A stretch of 62,918 nt of DNA from Pseudomonas guariconensis (lineage in GTDB: Bacteria > Pseudomonadota > Gammaproteobacteria > Pseudomonadales > Pseudomonadaceae). The stretch lies in the NCBI RefSeq assembly GCF_015680235.1, contig NZ_JADLJL010000028.1, positions 1-62,918 on the forward strand, read 5' to 3'. The notes below the pieces were generated by a model. That model was not told the DNA's origin. It did not search any database and saw nothing but the letters and a program-made list of their open reading frames with translations. Within the stretch, counting starts at the first letter, position 1. Each line of letters opens with the position of its first letter. Made by a program: the position numbers and the translations under genes. Positions 42,949-53,236 of the stretch are shown in pieces.

Positions 42949-44513
42949 CCGCCAGAGAGCAGAGACGCCAGCCCATTTCCACCGGGTCCGAGTGGACGTT
43001 CGAGCTTATCCAGGCCTATGACCGCGAAATCAGCCGCCTGGCCGAGCGTTACGCCCTGGATACCTACCCCAACCAGATCGAAGTGATCACTGCCGAGCAG
43101 ATGATGGACGCCTATGCATCCGTCGGCATGCCGCTGGGCTATCACCACTGGTCCTACGGCAAGCAATTCCTCAGCACGGAGAAGTCCTACAGCCGTGGCC
43201 AGATGGGCCTGGCCTACGAAATCGTGATCAACTCCGACCCCTGCATCGCCTACCTGATGGAAGAGAACACCATGTGCATGCAGGCACTGGTGATCGCCCA
43301 TGCCTGCTACGGCCATAACAGTTTCTTCAAGGGCAACTACCTGTTCCGCACCTGGACGGACGCCAGCTCGATCATCGACTACCTGGTATTCGCCAAGCAG
43401 TACATCGCTCAATGCGAAGAGCGCCACGGCATCGATGCCGTCGAGGACCTCATCGACTCCTGCCATGCCCTGATGAACTACGGCGTGGACCGCTACAAGC
43501 GCCCCTACCCCATCTCCGCCGAGGAAGAACGCCGCCGGCAGAAGGAGCGCGAGGAACATCTGCAGCGCCAAATCAACGACCTGTGGCGTACCATTCCCAA
43601 GGGCTCGGAAAAAGGCAACGAACGCGATGATGTGCGGTTCCCCGCCGAACCTCAGGAAAACATCCTGTATTTCATCGAAAAGCACGCCCCCTTGCTCGAA
43701 CCCTGGCAACGGGAAGTGGTGCGCATCGTGCGCAAGATCGCCCAGTATTTCTATCCACAACGCCAGACCCAGGTGATGAACGAAGGCTGGGCCACGTTCT
43801 GGCACTACACCCTGATGAATGACCTGTACGACGAGGGCCTGGTGACCGACGGCTTCATCATGGAATTCCTGCAATCCCACACCAGCGTCGTGTACCAGCC
43901 GGGCTTCGACAGCCCCTACTACAGCGGCATCAACCCCTATGCCCTGGGCTTCGCCATGTACACCGACATCCGCCGCATGTGCGAGAACCCCACCGAAGAA
44001 GACCGACGCTGGTTCCCCGATATCGCCGGCAGCGACTGGCTTTCCACCATCAAGTTCGCCATGAGCAGCTTCAAGGACGAAAGCTTCATCCTGCAGTACC
44101 TGTCACCGAAGGTAATCCGCGACCTGAAGCTGTTCAGCATCCTGGACGATGACCAGCGCGATGACCTGCTGGTACCGGCGATCCACGACGAAGCCGGTTA
44201 CCGCATCATCCGCGAACAATTGGCCGCCCAGTACAACCTGGGCAACCGCGAACCCAACGTGCAGATCTGGAGCATCGACCGCCGCGGCGACCGCTCCCTG
44301 ACCCTGCGCCACCAGCAACACAACCGCAAACCGCTGGGCGACTCTACCGAGGAAGTGCTTCGGCACCTGCATCGGTTGTGGGGCTTCGATATCCACCTGG
44401 AAACCGTCCAGGGCGACCAGGTCATGAAAACCCACCACATGCCGCCGCGAGGCGAGCAGAACGAGGCGGGCGAGTACGGCCGCATGGACCTGGCCGTGGT
44501 GCATCACCTGTAG
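42945..44513 (+). CDS. SpoVR family protein
   Basis: A 522-residue SpoVR/YcgB protein. The core has HACYGHNSFFKGNYLF, which carries the conserved histidines, and NEGWATFWHYTLMN. The name comes from Bacillus sporulation, but this organism does not sporulate; the role here is unknown and probably stress-related. It overlaps yeaH by 4 bp and closes the prkA cluster. Confidence 0.92.
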   Translation: MTAREQRRQPISTGSEWTFELIQAYDREISRLAERYALDTYPNQIEVITAEQMMDAYASVGMPLGYHHWSYGKQFLSTEKSYSRGQMGLAYEIVINSDPCIAYLMEENTMCMQALVIAHACYGHNSFFKGNYLFRTWTDASSIIDYLVFAKQYIAQCEERHGIDAVEDLIDSCHALMNYGVDRYKRPYPISAEEERRRQKEREEHLQRQINDLWRTIPKGSEKGNERDDVRFPAEPQENILYFIEKHAPLLEPWQREVVRIVRKIAQYFYPQRQTQVMNEGWATFWHYTLMNDLYDEGLVTDGFIMEFLQSHTSVVYQPGFDSPYYSGINPYALGFAMYTDIRRMCENPTEEDRRWFPDIAGSDWLSTIKFAMSSFKDESFILQYLSPKVIRDLKLFSILDDDQRDDLLVPAIHDEAGYRIIREQLAAQYNLGNREPNVQIWSIDRRGDRSLTLRHQQHNRKPLGDSTEEVLRHLHRLWGFDIHLETVQGDQVMKTHHMPPRGEQNEAGEYGRMDLAVVHHL

Positions 44514-44574
44514 AGCAGGCAGCCCTCCATCGCCGCCGACAGGGTATCCTGTCGGCAGTAATGGAGGTTTTCAC

Positions 44575-45705
44575 ATGCAGATCTACAAAGTCGGTGGCGC
44601 CGTGCGCGACCGCTTGCTCGGGCGCCCGGTCAGCGATATCGACTGGCTGGTGGTCGGCGCCACCGTCGAACAGATGCAAGCCTTGGGCTATCGCCCGGTC
44701 GGGGCTGACTTTCCCGTATTCATTCATCCCCATACCGGCGAGGAATATGCCCTGGCGCGCACTGAGCGCAAGAGTGGACGCGGCTATGGCGGTTTCACCT
44801 TCCATGCCAGCCCCGAGGTCACCCTCGAAGAAGACCTGATTCGCCGGGACCTGACCATCAATGCCATGGCCGAAGATGAGCATGGCACCCTATGCGACCC
44901 CTACAACGGCAAGGCGGACCTCGATCAGCGCATACTTCGCCATGTTTCCCCCGCGTTCGCAGAAGATCCTCTGCGAGTCTTGCGTGTTGCCCGCTTCGCC
45001 GCGCGCTATGCACCGCTGGGGTTTCATGTCGCCGACGCCACCCTCGAGCTGATGCGCCAAATCAGTGCCTCAGGCGAGCTGCAGGCACTGACCGCCGAAC
45101 GCAGCTGGAAGGAAATCGAGCGCGCGCTGATGGAAGACCAGCCCCAGGTGTTCATCCAGGTGTTGCGCGATTGCAATGCACTCAACGAATTGATGCCGGA
45201 GCTGGACGCCCTCCTAAACAAACCCGGAGCTGACCCGTTGGCGGCATTGCAGCACGCGGCCCAGGCGCAGCTGGCATTGAGCGTGCGCTGGGCCTGCCTG
45301 CTGCATGGGCTGGATGACCTGAACCAGGTCAAGGCGCTTAACCAGCGCTTCAAGGCACCGCGGGAATGCCAGGAACTGGCGGCGCTGGTCGCCGAGAACC
45401 AGTCGCTGTGCCATCGCGCCCAAACCTTGAGCGCTGTCGCCTTGCTGGACCTGTTGCAGAAATTCGACGTGTACCGTCGACCACAACGCTTCGAGGATTT
45501 CATCGCAGCCTGTGAGATGGATGCGCGCGGTCGGTGGGAAAACCAGGCTTATCCACAGGCCGATTACCTACGGGGCGCGGCGTCCGTGGCCAAAGGCGTG
45601 AATGTGAAAGGTCTGGTGGACAAAGGCCTGACAGGGCAGGCACTGGGCGAGGCACTCAAGGATGAGCGCCTGAAAGCGCTCCAGGCCTACCAGGACCGCG
45701 CCTAG
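44575..45705 (+). CDS. cca: CCA-adding tRNA nucleotidyltransferase, lacking an HD domain
   Basis: Adds or repairs the 3' CCA of tRNAs. The 376-residue class II enzyme has the catalytic motif YKVGGAVRDRLLG, the acidic pair SDIDWLVVG and the RRDLTINAMA motif. In E. coli a C-terminal HD phosphohydrolase domain makes the protein 412 residues. Here the matching segment reads WACLLHGLDD, without the HD pair, and the protein is shorter. Phosphohydrolase activity is therefore unlikely. Confidence 0.95.
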   Translation: MQIYKVGGAVRDRLLGRPVSDIDWLVVGATVEQMQALGYRPVGADFPVFIHPHTGEEYALARTERKSGRGYGGFTFHASPEVTLEEDLIRRDLTINAMAEDEHGTLCDPYNGKADLDQRILRHVSPAFAEDPLRVLRVARFAARYAPLGFHVADATLELMRQISASGELQALTAERSWKEIERALMEDQPQVFIQVLRDCNALNELMPELDALLNKPGADPLAALQHAAQAQLALSVRWACLLHGLDDLNQVKALNQRFKAPRECQELAALVAENQSLCHRAQTLSAVALLDLLQKFDVYRRPQRFEDFIAACEMDARGRWENQAYPQADYLRGAASVAKGVNVKGLVDKGLTGQALGEALKDERLKALQAYQDRA

Positions 45706-45715
45706 CACTGCGGCG

Positions 45716-45925
45716 CACCATCGCGGGACAAGCCCGCTCCCACAAGGCCCAAATTATTCACTGTACCTGGGGCAGTCCATATCTGTGGGAGATCACTCTG
45801 CCCTTCAGTGGCAAGCGCTGACCTCTGTGGGAGATTACCCAGCCCTTCGGGCTGCGCTGTCGCGCAGAGAACAAGCGGCTAGCGCCGCCCCCTGTGGGAG
45901 CGGGCTTGCCCCGCGATGGGCCAGC
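45716..45925. repeat. REP elements between cca and folK
   Basis: A REP copy at about 45719-45745 and an inverted one at 45891-45920. Between them lie two copies of a related CTGTGGGAGAT(C/T)AC unit near 45783 and 45824. No gene is supported in the 231-bp gap. Confidence 0.8.
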
Positions 45926-45936
45926 CCGGGCAACCA

Positions 45937-46446
45937 CTAAATCCGGGTCAGCTGCAACCCGCGCCATTCGAACGGCACCGGCGCCAGCACCTGGTCGATG
46001 CTTGCCTCCTGCCACAGTTGCGCCATGGGTTTGCCCACACCCGGGTGCACCAGGTGCGGCGCGATCAACGACAACGGCCAGAGCACGAATGCATTTTTGA
46101 GAATCTCGGCCCTGGGCAGCACCAAGCCATCGAAAGTACCCAGCAGGTCGTCATACATCAGCACGTCGATGTCCAGCGGCAAGCCCTTGCGATCCGGCGC
46201 ATAGCGGCCGTTGTCGGCTTCGATGAACTTGAGCCGGCGATCCAGCTCCAGCAGCGGCAGGTCGGTCTGCCCGGTCACCACCAGGTTGTAGAACGGCCCG
46301 CTCTTGATACCCACCGCCTGGCTTTCGAACACCGGCGAGCAGCGCATGCCTTGCAGGAAGCCCGCCAGCGCATCGAGCCCGGCGCACAGGTGCGCCTGAC
46401 GGTCGATGTTGCTGCCCAGCCCCAAGTAAACCGTGCTCAAAGACAT
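45937..46446 (-). CDS. folK: 2-amino-4-hydroxy-6-hydroxymethyldihydropteridine pyrophosphokinase
   Basis: Transfers pyrophosphate in folate synthesis. The 169-residue enzyme has VYLGLGSNIDR, the pterin-binding GPFYNLVV region and RKGLPLDIDVLMYDD. The ATG at 46446 (MSLSTVYLG) overlaps the end of folB by 10 bp, giving a folB-folK pair. A longer frame adds 26 residues that belong to folB in another frame. Confidence 0.95.
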   Translation of the reverse strand: MSLSTVYLGLGSNIDRQAHLCAGLDALAGFLQGMRCSPVFESQAVGIKSGPFYNLVVTGQTDLPLLELDRRLKFIEADNGRYAPDRKGLPLDIDVLMYDDLLGTFDGLVLPRAEILKNAFVLWPLSLIAPHLVHPGVGKPMAQLWQEASIDQVLAPVPFEWRGLQLTRI

Positions 46447-46793
46447 CCGCGCTCGATCTCCACGCCAACACCGCCACGGGCCGCCGGTACGGCGCCCGGC
46501 TTGGTCAGCTTCAGACGCACCCACGGAATGTTGAATTCTTCCATCAGCACCGCGACCAGGCGCTCGGCGAACGTTTCCACCAGCTCGAAGCGGGCCTGCT
46601 CGGCGAACGCCTGGACGCGTGCCGAAACACTGGCGTAGTCCAGGGCCAGTGCCAGGTCGTCACCGGCAGCCGCCGGGCGGTTGTCCCAGGCGAAACTCAG
46701 GTCCAGGCGCAGGCACTGGCGAATATCCCGCTCCCAGTCATAAGCACCGATAACGGTATCGACTTCCAGGCCTTCGATGAACACTCTGTCCAA
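46437..46793 (-). CDS. folB: Dihydroneopterin aldolase
   Basis: Splits dihydroneopterin in folate synthesis. The 118-residue product has LDRVFIEGLEVDTVIGAYDW at the N-terminus and KLTKPGAVPAARGVGVEIER-like residues at the C-terminus. The family starts with MDRVFIEGL; here that position is a TTG codon at 46793 with GGAGAGAAG 5-9 bp upstream, so TTG is the likely start. An in-frame ATG at 46817 would add 8 atypical residues. It is followed by folK with a 10-bp overlap. Confidence 0.93.
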   Translation of the reverse strand: MDRVFIEGLEVDTVIGAYDWERDIRQCLRLDLSFAWDNRPAAAGDDLALALDYASVSARVQAFAEQARFELVETFAERLVAVLMEEFNIPWVRLKLTKPGAVPAARGGVGVEIERGCL

Positions 46794-46867
46794 GCACTTC
46801 TCTCCACAGCACGACAAGGGCGACTGGCGCCGTTAGAATCAGGGCGTCCTCGCCCGGAATAGTTAGC

Positions 46868-47437
46868 ATGTTTTGGTTATTGGCGCTGCTTGCCTACCTG
46901 CTCGGCTCTCTGTCCTTCGCCATCGTCCTCAGCCGCCTCAGCGGCAGCCCGGACCCGCGCTCCAGTGGCTCGGGCAACGCCGGCGCAACCAATATGCTAC
47001 GCCTGGCAGGCCGCAAGCTGGCGATCCTGACCCTGCTGGGCGACCTGTGCAAGGGCTTGTTGCCCGTACTGCTGGCCCAACTGGCCGGCCTGGGCCTACA
47101 GGAGCAAGCCTGGGTCGGCCTCTGCGCGGTGATCGGCCACCTGTTCCCGCTGTACTTCTGCTTCAAGGGCGGCAAGGGCGTGGCGACCGCGGCCGGCATG
47201 CTCATGGGCCTGTACTTCCCCGCCGCGCTGCTGGCCATCGCCGCCTGGCTGCTGACCTTCTACCTCACCCGCACCAGCTCCCTGGCTGCGCTGATCGCCA
47301 CCCCGCTGACCCTGCCCTTGCTGGCCTGGCGCGAGCCGGAGGCGCTGTTGCCGATCACCGTGCTCACGGTACTCATCGTCTGGCGCCATCGCAGCAATCT
47401 ACGCGACCTGTTTGCCGGTCGCGAACGGCATTTCTAA
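46868..47437 (+). CDS. plsY: Acyl-phosphate glycerol-3-phosphate acyltransferase
   Basis: Makes lysophosphatidate from acyl-phosphate and glycerol-3-P. The 189-residue inner-membrane protein has about five helices and the PlsY motifs SGNAGATNMLR and FPLYFCFKGGKGVATAAG. It is divergent from folB and converges on tsaD. Confidence 0.96.
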   Translation: MFWLLALLAYLLGSLSFAIVLSRLSGSPDPRSSGSGNAGATNMLRLAGRKLAILTLLGDLCKGLLPVLLAQLAGLGLQEQAWVGLCAVIGHLFPLYFCFKGGKGVATAAGMLMGLYFPAALLAIAAWLLTFYLTRTSSLAALIATPLTLPLLAWREPEALLPITVLTVLIVWRHRSNLRDLFAGRERHF

Positions 47438-47452
47438 CCCTACAAGCCAGCG

Positions 47453-48478
47453 TTACACCGCCGGCAGTTGCTCCATCGGCCAGCGCGCCTGCACGGCGAT
47501 GGCAAGGTCCTGGCGCTGCCCGGCCAGCAGACGCTGGCAACCGGCGTAGGCGATCATGGCGCCGTTGTCGGTGCAAAATTTCGGCCGCGCGTAGTACACG
47601 TTGCCCTTGAGGCTGGCCAGCATGCTTTCCAGCGAGGCCCGCAGGGCCTTGTTGGCGCTCACGCCGCCGGCGATGACCAAGCGCTTGAGGCCGGTCTGCT
47701 TGAGGGCGCGCTTGCACTTGATGGTCAGAGTCTCCACCACCGCCTGCTGGAACGCCAGGGACAGGTCGCAACGGGTTTGCTCGCTGTCGTCACCGGCATC
47801 GCGGCATTGCTGCCAGGTGTTCAGGGCGAAGGTCTTGAGGCCGCTGAAGCTGAATTCCAGCCCCGGGCGGTCGGTCATCGGCCGCGGGAACACGAAGCGC
47901 CCGGGCACGCCCTGCTCGGCCAGGCGGGCGATTTCGGGCCCGCCTGGGTAATTCAGGCCGATCAGCTTGGCCGTCTTGTCGAATGCCTCGCCCGCCGCAT
48001 CGTCCAGGCTCTCGCCCAACAATTCGTACTGGCCGATGCCGTCGACCCGCACCAATTGGGTGTGGCCGCCGGACACCAACAAAGCGACGAACGGAAACTC
48101 CGGTGGCGTTTCCTCGAGCATGGGCGCCAGCAGGTGGCCTTCCATGTGGTGCACACCGATCGCCGGGATGTCCCAAGCGAACGCCAATGCCTGGGCGCAC
48201 GAAGCCCCGACCAGCAGGGCGCCGACCAGGCCAGGGCCGGCAGTGTAGGCAATGGCGTCGATCTCGGTGGCGACGCAGCCGGCCTCGGCCAGCACCTGGC
48301 GAATCAGGGGCAGCATGCGCTTGACGTGATCACGCGAGGCCAGCTCCGGCACGACGCCGCCATAGACGCGGTGCAGGTCGATCTGGCTGAACAGCGCGTC
48401 GGCCAGCAGGCCGCGTTCGCTGTCGTATAATGCGACGCCAGTTTCGTCGCAGGATGTTTCCAATCCCAGTACTAGCAT
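47453..48478 (-). CDS. tsaD: tRNA threonylcarbamoyladenosine transferase TsaD
   Basis: Transfers threonylcarbamoyl to A37 of ANN-decoding tRNAs with TsaB/TsaE. The 341-residue ASKHA-fold protein has LGLETSCDETGVAL, the iron-binding histidines in HHMEGHLLAP and the nucleotide motif LLVSGGHTQL. The ATG at 48478 (MLVLGLETS) is chosen. It is divergent from rpsU. Confidence 0.97.
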   Translation of the reverse strand: MLVLGLETSCDETGVALYDSERGLLADALFSQIDLHRVYGGVVPELASRDHVKRMLPLIRQVLAEAGCVATEIDAIAYTAGPGLVGALLVGASCAQALAFAWDIPAIGVHHMEGHLLAPMLEETPPEFPFVALLVSGGHTQLVRVDGIGQYELLGESLDDAAGEAFDKTAKLIGLNYPGGPEIARLAEQGVPGRFVFPRPMTDRPGLEFSFSGLKTFALNTWQQCRDAGDDSEQTRCDLSLAFQQAVVETLTIKCKRALKQTGLKRLVIAGGVSANKALRASLESMLASLKGNVYYARPKFCTDNGAMIAYAGCQRLLAGQRQDLAIAVQARWPMEQLPAV

Positions 48479-48565
48479 GGGTCCGTGCCTTGTGGAGGCT
48501 GAATTCGAAGGCGCGCATGATAGTCTCCGTACCACATGCCGACCAGCGGTTTTCGATCAGAGGCT

Positions 48566-48593
48566 TTGCATTCCGGCCAGCTAAGGGTTAACA
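48566..48593 (+). promoter_or_regulatory. Candidate promoter of rpsU-dnaG-rpoD
   Basis: TTGCAT, 16-bp spacer, TTAACA, about 90 bp before the rpsU ATG in the 205-bp tsaD/rpsU gap. Confidence 0.45.
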
Positions 48594-48683
48594 TCCGCAA
48601 CCCTTGAAAACCGACGTTCTCCAGCACACCTTTTGTTTTGCCAGGAGCACGTCTACCCCGGTAATGAATTAAGGTAGCCCTGG

Positions 48684-48899
48684 ATGCCAGCCGTCAAAGT
48701 TAAAGAGAACGAACCCTTCGACGTAGCTCTGCGTCGTTTCAAGCGCTCCTGCGAAAAAGCCGGTGTACTGGCTGAAGTTCGTAGCCGCGAGTTTTACGAG
48801 AAGCCGACTGCCGAGCGCAAGCGCAAAGCCGCTGCCGCTGTAAAGCGTCACGCCAAGAAGGTTCAGCGCGAACAGCGCCGCGCCGTTCGTCTGTACTGA
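48684..48899 (+). CDS. rpsU: Small ribosomal subunit protein bS21
   Basis: A 71-residue basic protein of the 30S subunit, with the family start MPAVKVKENEPFDVALRRFK and a Lys/Arg-rich C-terminus. It helps initiation on leadered mRNAs. AAGG lies 8 bp before the ATG. It is the first gene of the macromolecular-synthesis block rpsU-dnaG-rpoD. Confidence 0.98.
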   Translation: MPAVKVKENEPFDVALRRFKRSCEKAGVLAEVRSREFYEKPTAERKRKAAAAVKRHAKKVQREQRRAVRLY

Positions 48900-48928
48900 T
48901 ACAGGCGTTCAACGCAAAGCTTCTGCCC

Positions 48929-48947
48929 GCCCGGCCTCGTGCCGGGC
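48929..48947 (+). terminator. Hairpin after rpsU, possible partial terminator
   Basis: GCCCGGC-CTCGT-GCCGGGC, 30 bp after the rpsU stop. There is no T run. A partial terminator between rpsU and dnaG is known in other gamma-proteobacteria, where it keeps dnaG levels low. Confidence 0.5.
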
Positions 48948-49182
48948 TAATGGCAGCAGTTGTTTCAAACCTCCGGCCTCGGCCAGAGGCGCCCTTCGCA
49001 ACAGCGCATGGGCAACCTGCCTGAACACGTCAGAGCTGGTCCCCGACCAGTCGTGCACGTCCTGACTGACGAGCCATTCGTGGCTGACGAGCACACTCTT
49101 CCTCACACTTCCCGCATCAACTGCTCGCCCTCAACCGGCGCGTAGCGATTAGACTTGCCAGCTGCCAGATGATGAGACTGCC

Positions 49183-51165
49183 ATGGCCGGGCTGATTCCC
49201 CAAAGCTTCATTGACGACCTTCTCAACCGCACCGACATCGTCGATGTGGTGAGCTCGCGCATCCAGCTCAAGAAGACCGGCAAGAACCTTTCCGCCTGCT
49301 GCCCGTTCCACAAGGAGAAAACACCCTCCTTCACCGTCAGCCCCGACAAGCAGTTCTACTACTGCTTCGGTTGCGGTGCCGGCGGCAACGCGCTCGGTTT
49401 CGTCATGGACCACGACAACCTGGACTTCCCCCAGGCGGTCGAGGAACTGGCCCGAGCCGCCGGCATGGAAGTCCCCCGGGAAGAAGGCCGCCGCGGGCAG
49501 AAGCCCCGTCAACCCACCGACTCGCCCCTCTACCCGCTGCTGGAAGCCGCCGCCGAGTTCTATCGCCAGGCCCTGCGCGGGCACCCGACCCGCAAGGCAG
49601 CGGTGGACTACCTCAAGGGCCGCGGCCTCTCCGGCGAAATCGCTCGCGACTTCGGCCTGGGCTTCGCCCCGCCGGGCTGGGACAACCTGCTCAAGCACCT
49701 GGGCGCAGACAGCCTGCAACAAAAGGTGATGATCGACGCAGGCCTGCTGATTGAAAACGCCGAGAGCGGCAAGCGCTACGACCGCTTCCGTGACCGGGTG
49801 ATGTTTCCCATCCGCGACAGCCGTGGCCGGGTCATCGCATTTGGCGGACGAGTCCTGGGAGACGACAAGCCCAAGTACCTGAACTCCCCGGAAACCCCGG
49901 TGTTCCACAAGAGCCAAGAGCTCTACGGCCTGTACGAGGCGCGCAAGCATAACCGCAACCTCGACGAGATCATCGTGGTCGAGGGTTACATGGATGTCAT
50001 CGCCCTGGCCCAGCAAGGCCTGCGCAATGCGGTAGCGACCTTGGGTACGGCAACCAGCGAAGAGCACCTCAAGCGTTTGTTCCGCGTGGTGCCGAGCGTG
50101 CTGTTCTGCTTCGATGGCGACCAGGCCGGCCGCAAGGCTGCCTGGCGCGCCCTGGAGTCCACGCTGGCCAGCCTGCAGGACGGCCGCCGTGCCCGCTTCC
50201 TATTCCTGCCCGAGGGCGAGGACCCGGACAGCCTGGTCCGCGCCGAAGGCACCGATGCCTTCATGGCCCGCATCAACCAGCACGCCCAACCGCTGGCCGA
50301 CTATTTCTTCGAGCAGTTGGGCAACGAAGCCGACCCGCGCTCGCTGGAAGGCAAGGCGCACATGGCGACCCTGGCCGCACCGTTGATCGAAAAGATCCCC
50401 GGCGCCAACCTGCGCCAGCTGATGCGCAACCGCCTGAAGGAAATCACCGGGCTCGACCCTCAGCAGGTCGAACAGCTGGCTCAGCACGCACCGGCACCCA
50501 GCACCCCGGATTACGACCCCGGCTATGACTACGACGCCATGGCCAGCTACACCCCTGACTACGGCGAAGCGCACCTGCACGACTATGCACCTGCCCAGCA
50601 GGAGCAGCGCCCATGGACGCCGAACAAAGGCGGCAAGAAACAATGGGATGGCAAACCCTGGGACAAGAAAGGCGGCAAGCCCTGGCAGCGTGACGGCCAG
50701 CGCGGCGAAGCGCCACCCAGGGTGCCCGCACCGGTGGAGCCGCCGACATTGTCGGCCCTGCGCACCCTGCTGCATTACCCGCTGCTGGCCGGAAAAGTGG
50801 AAGATGCCAGCCACTTCGCCGACGAAGACCACCTCTACAGCCAGCTGCTGGTGGCCTTGATCGAAGCCGCGCAGAAGAATCCTAAGCTAAGCTCAATGCA
50901 GTTGATCGCGCGTTGGCACGGCACCGAACAAGGCCGCCTGCTGCGGGCCCTGGCGGAAAAGGAATGGTTGATCGATGCCGACAACCTTGAACAACAGTTT
51001 TTCGACACTATAACTAGTTTGTCCGCCCGCCAACGCGAGCGCAGCCTGGAACATCTGCTCAGGAAAGCACGTCAAAGCGAGTTGAGCAGCGAGGAAAAAT
51101 CGCAGCTCCTTGCCCTGCTGAGCCGGAATGTTCCCGCACAAACCCCGACCTCATCTGGCGCGTGA
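49183..51165 (+). CDS. dnaG: DNA primase DnaG
   Basis: Makes RNA primers for replication. The 660-residue enzyme has the CHC2 zinc finger (C40, H43, C61, C64 in ACCPFHKEKTPSF and YYCFGCGAGG), the TOPRIM core with VVEGYMDVIALAQ, and a C-terminal DnaB-binding helical domain. Between core and C-terminal domain (about residues 428-515) is a low-complexity linker rich in Tyr, Asp, Pro, Lys, Trp and Gly. It is about 280 bp after rpsU, with no clear promoter between. Confidence 0.97.
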   Translation: MAGLIPQSFIDDLLNRTDIVDVVSSRIQLKKTGKNLSACCPFHKEKTPSFTVSPDKQFYYCFGCGAGGNALGFVMDHDNLDFPQAVEELARAAGMEVPREEGRRGQKPRQPTDSPLYPLLEAAAEFYRQALRGHPTRKAAVDYLKGRGLSGEIARDFGLGFAPPGWDNLLKHLGADSLQQKVMIDAGLLIENAESGKRYDRFRDRVMFPIRDSRGRVIAFGGRVLGDDKPKYLNSPETPVFHKSQELYGLYEARKHNRNLDEIIVVEGYMDVIALAQQGLRNAVATLGTATSEEHLKRLFRVVPSVLFCFDGDQAGRKAAWRALESTLASLQDGRRARFLFLPEGEDPDSLVRAEGTDAFMARINQHAQPLADYFFEQLGNEADPRSLEGKAHMATLAAPLIEKIPGANLRQLMRNRLKEITGLDPQQVEQLAQHAPAPSTPDYDPGYDYDAMASYTPDYGEAHLHDYAPAQQEQRPWTPNKGGKKQWDGKPWDKKGGKPWQRDGQRGEAPPRVPAPVEPPTLSALRTLLHYPLLAGKVEDASHFADEDHLYSQLLVALIEAAQKNPKLSSMQLIARWHGTEQGRLLRALAEKEWLIDADNLEQQFFDTITSLSARQRERSLEHLLRKARQSELSSEEKSQLLALLSRNVPAQTPTSSGA

Positions 51166-51185
51166 GGTCCATGCTCGGGTATAAT
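51158..51185 (+). promoter_or_regulatory. Candidate internal promoter of rpoD
   Basis: A perfect TATAAT (51180-51185) in CTCGGGTATAATCC, 48 bp before the rpoD ATG and just after the dnaG stop. The -35 is poor. An internal promoter would allow separate control of rpoD. Confidence 0.5.
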
Positions 51186-51232
51186 CCTCGGCTTGTTTTT
51201 TGCCCGCCAAGACCTTCAGTGGATAGGGTGTT

Positions 51233-53086
<1,854 letters not shown>

Positions 53087-53093
53087 TGACGAA

Positions 53094-53116
53094 CCCCGGC
53101 CCAGGCCGGGGTTTTT
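53094..53116 (+). terminator. Intrinsic terminator of rpoD
   Basis: CCCCGGCC-CA-GGCCGGGG followed by TTTTTCTTTT, 8 bp after the rpoD stop. Confidence 0.95.
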
Positions 53117-53236
53117 CTTTTCAGCCATTGCGCCCTGCAACTGCAGGCGCCGCGATGATTGACCCGCAAAACCTGAATCACCCGTCGCGCTTTGCCCGTC
53201 TACACTCGTTTCATACCCCTTGAACGAGAGGCCGCT

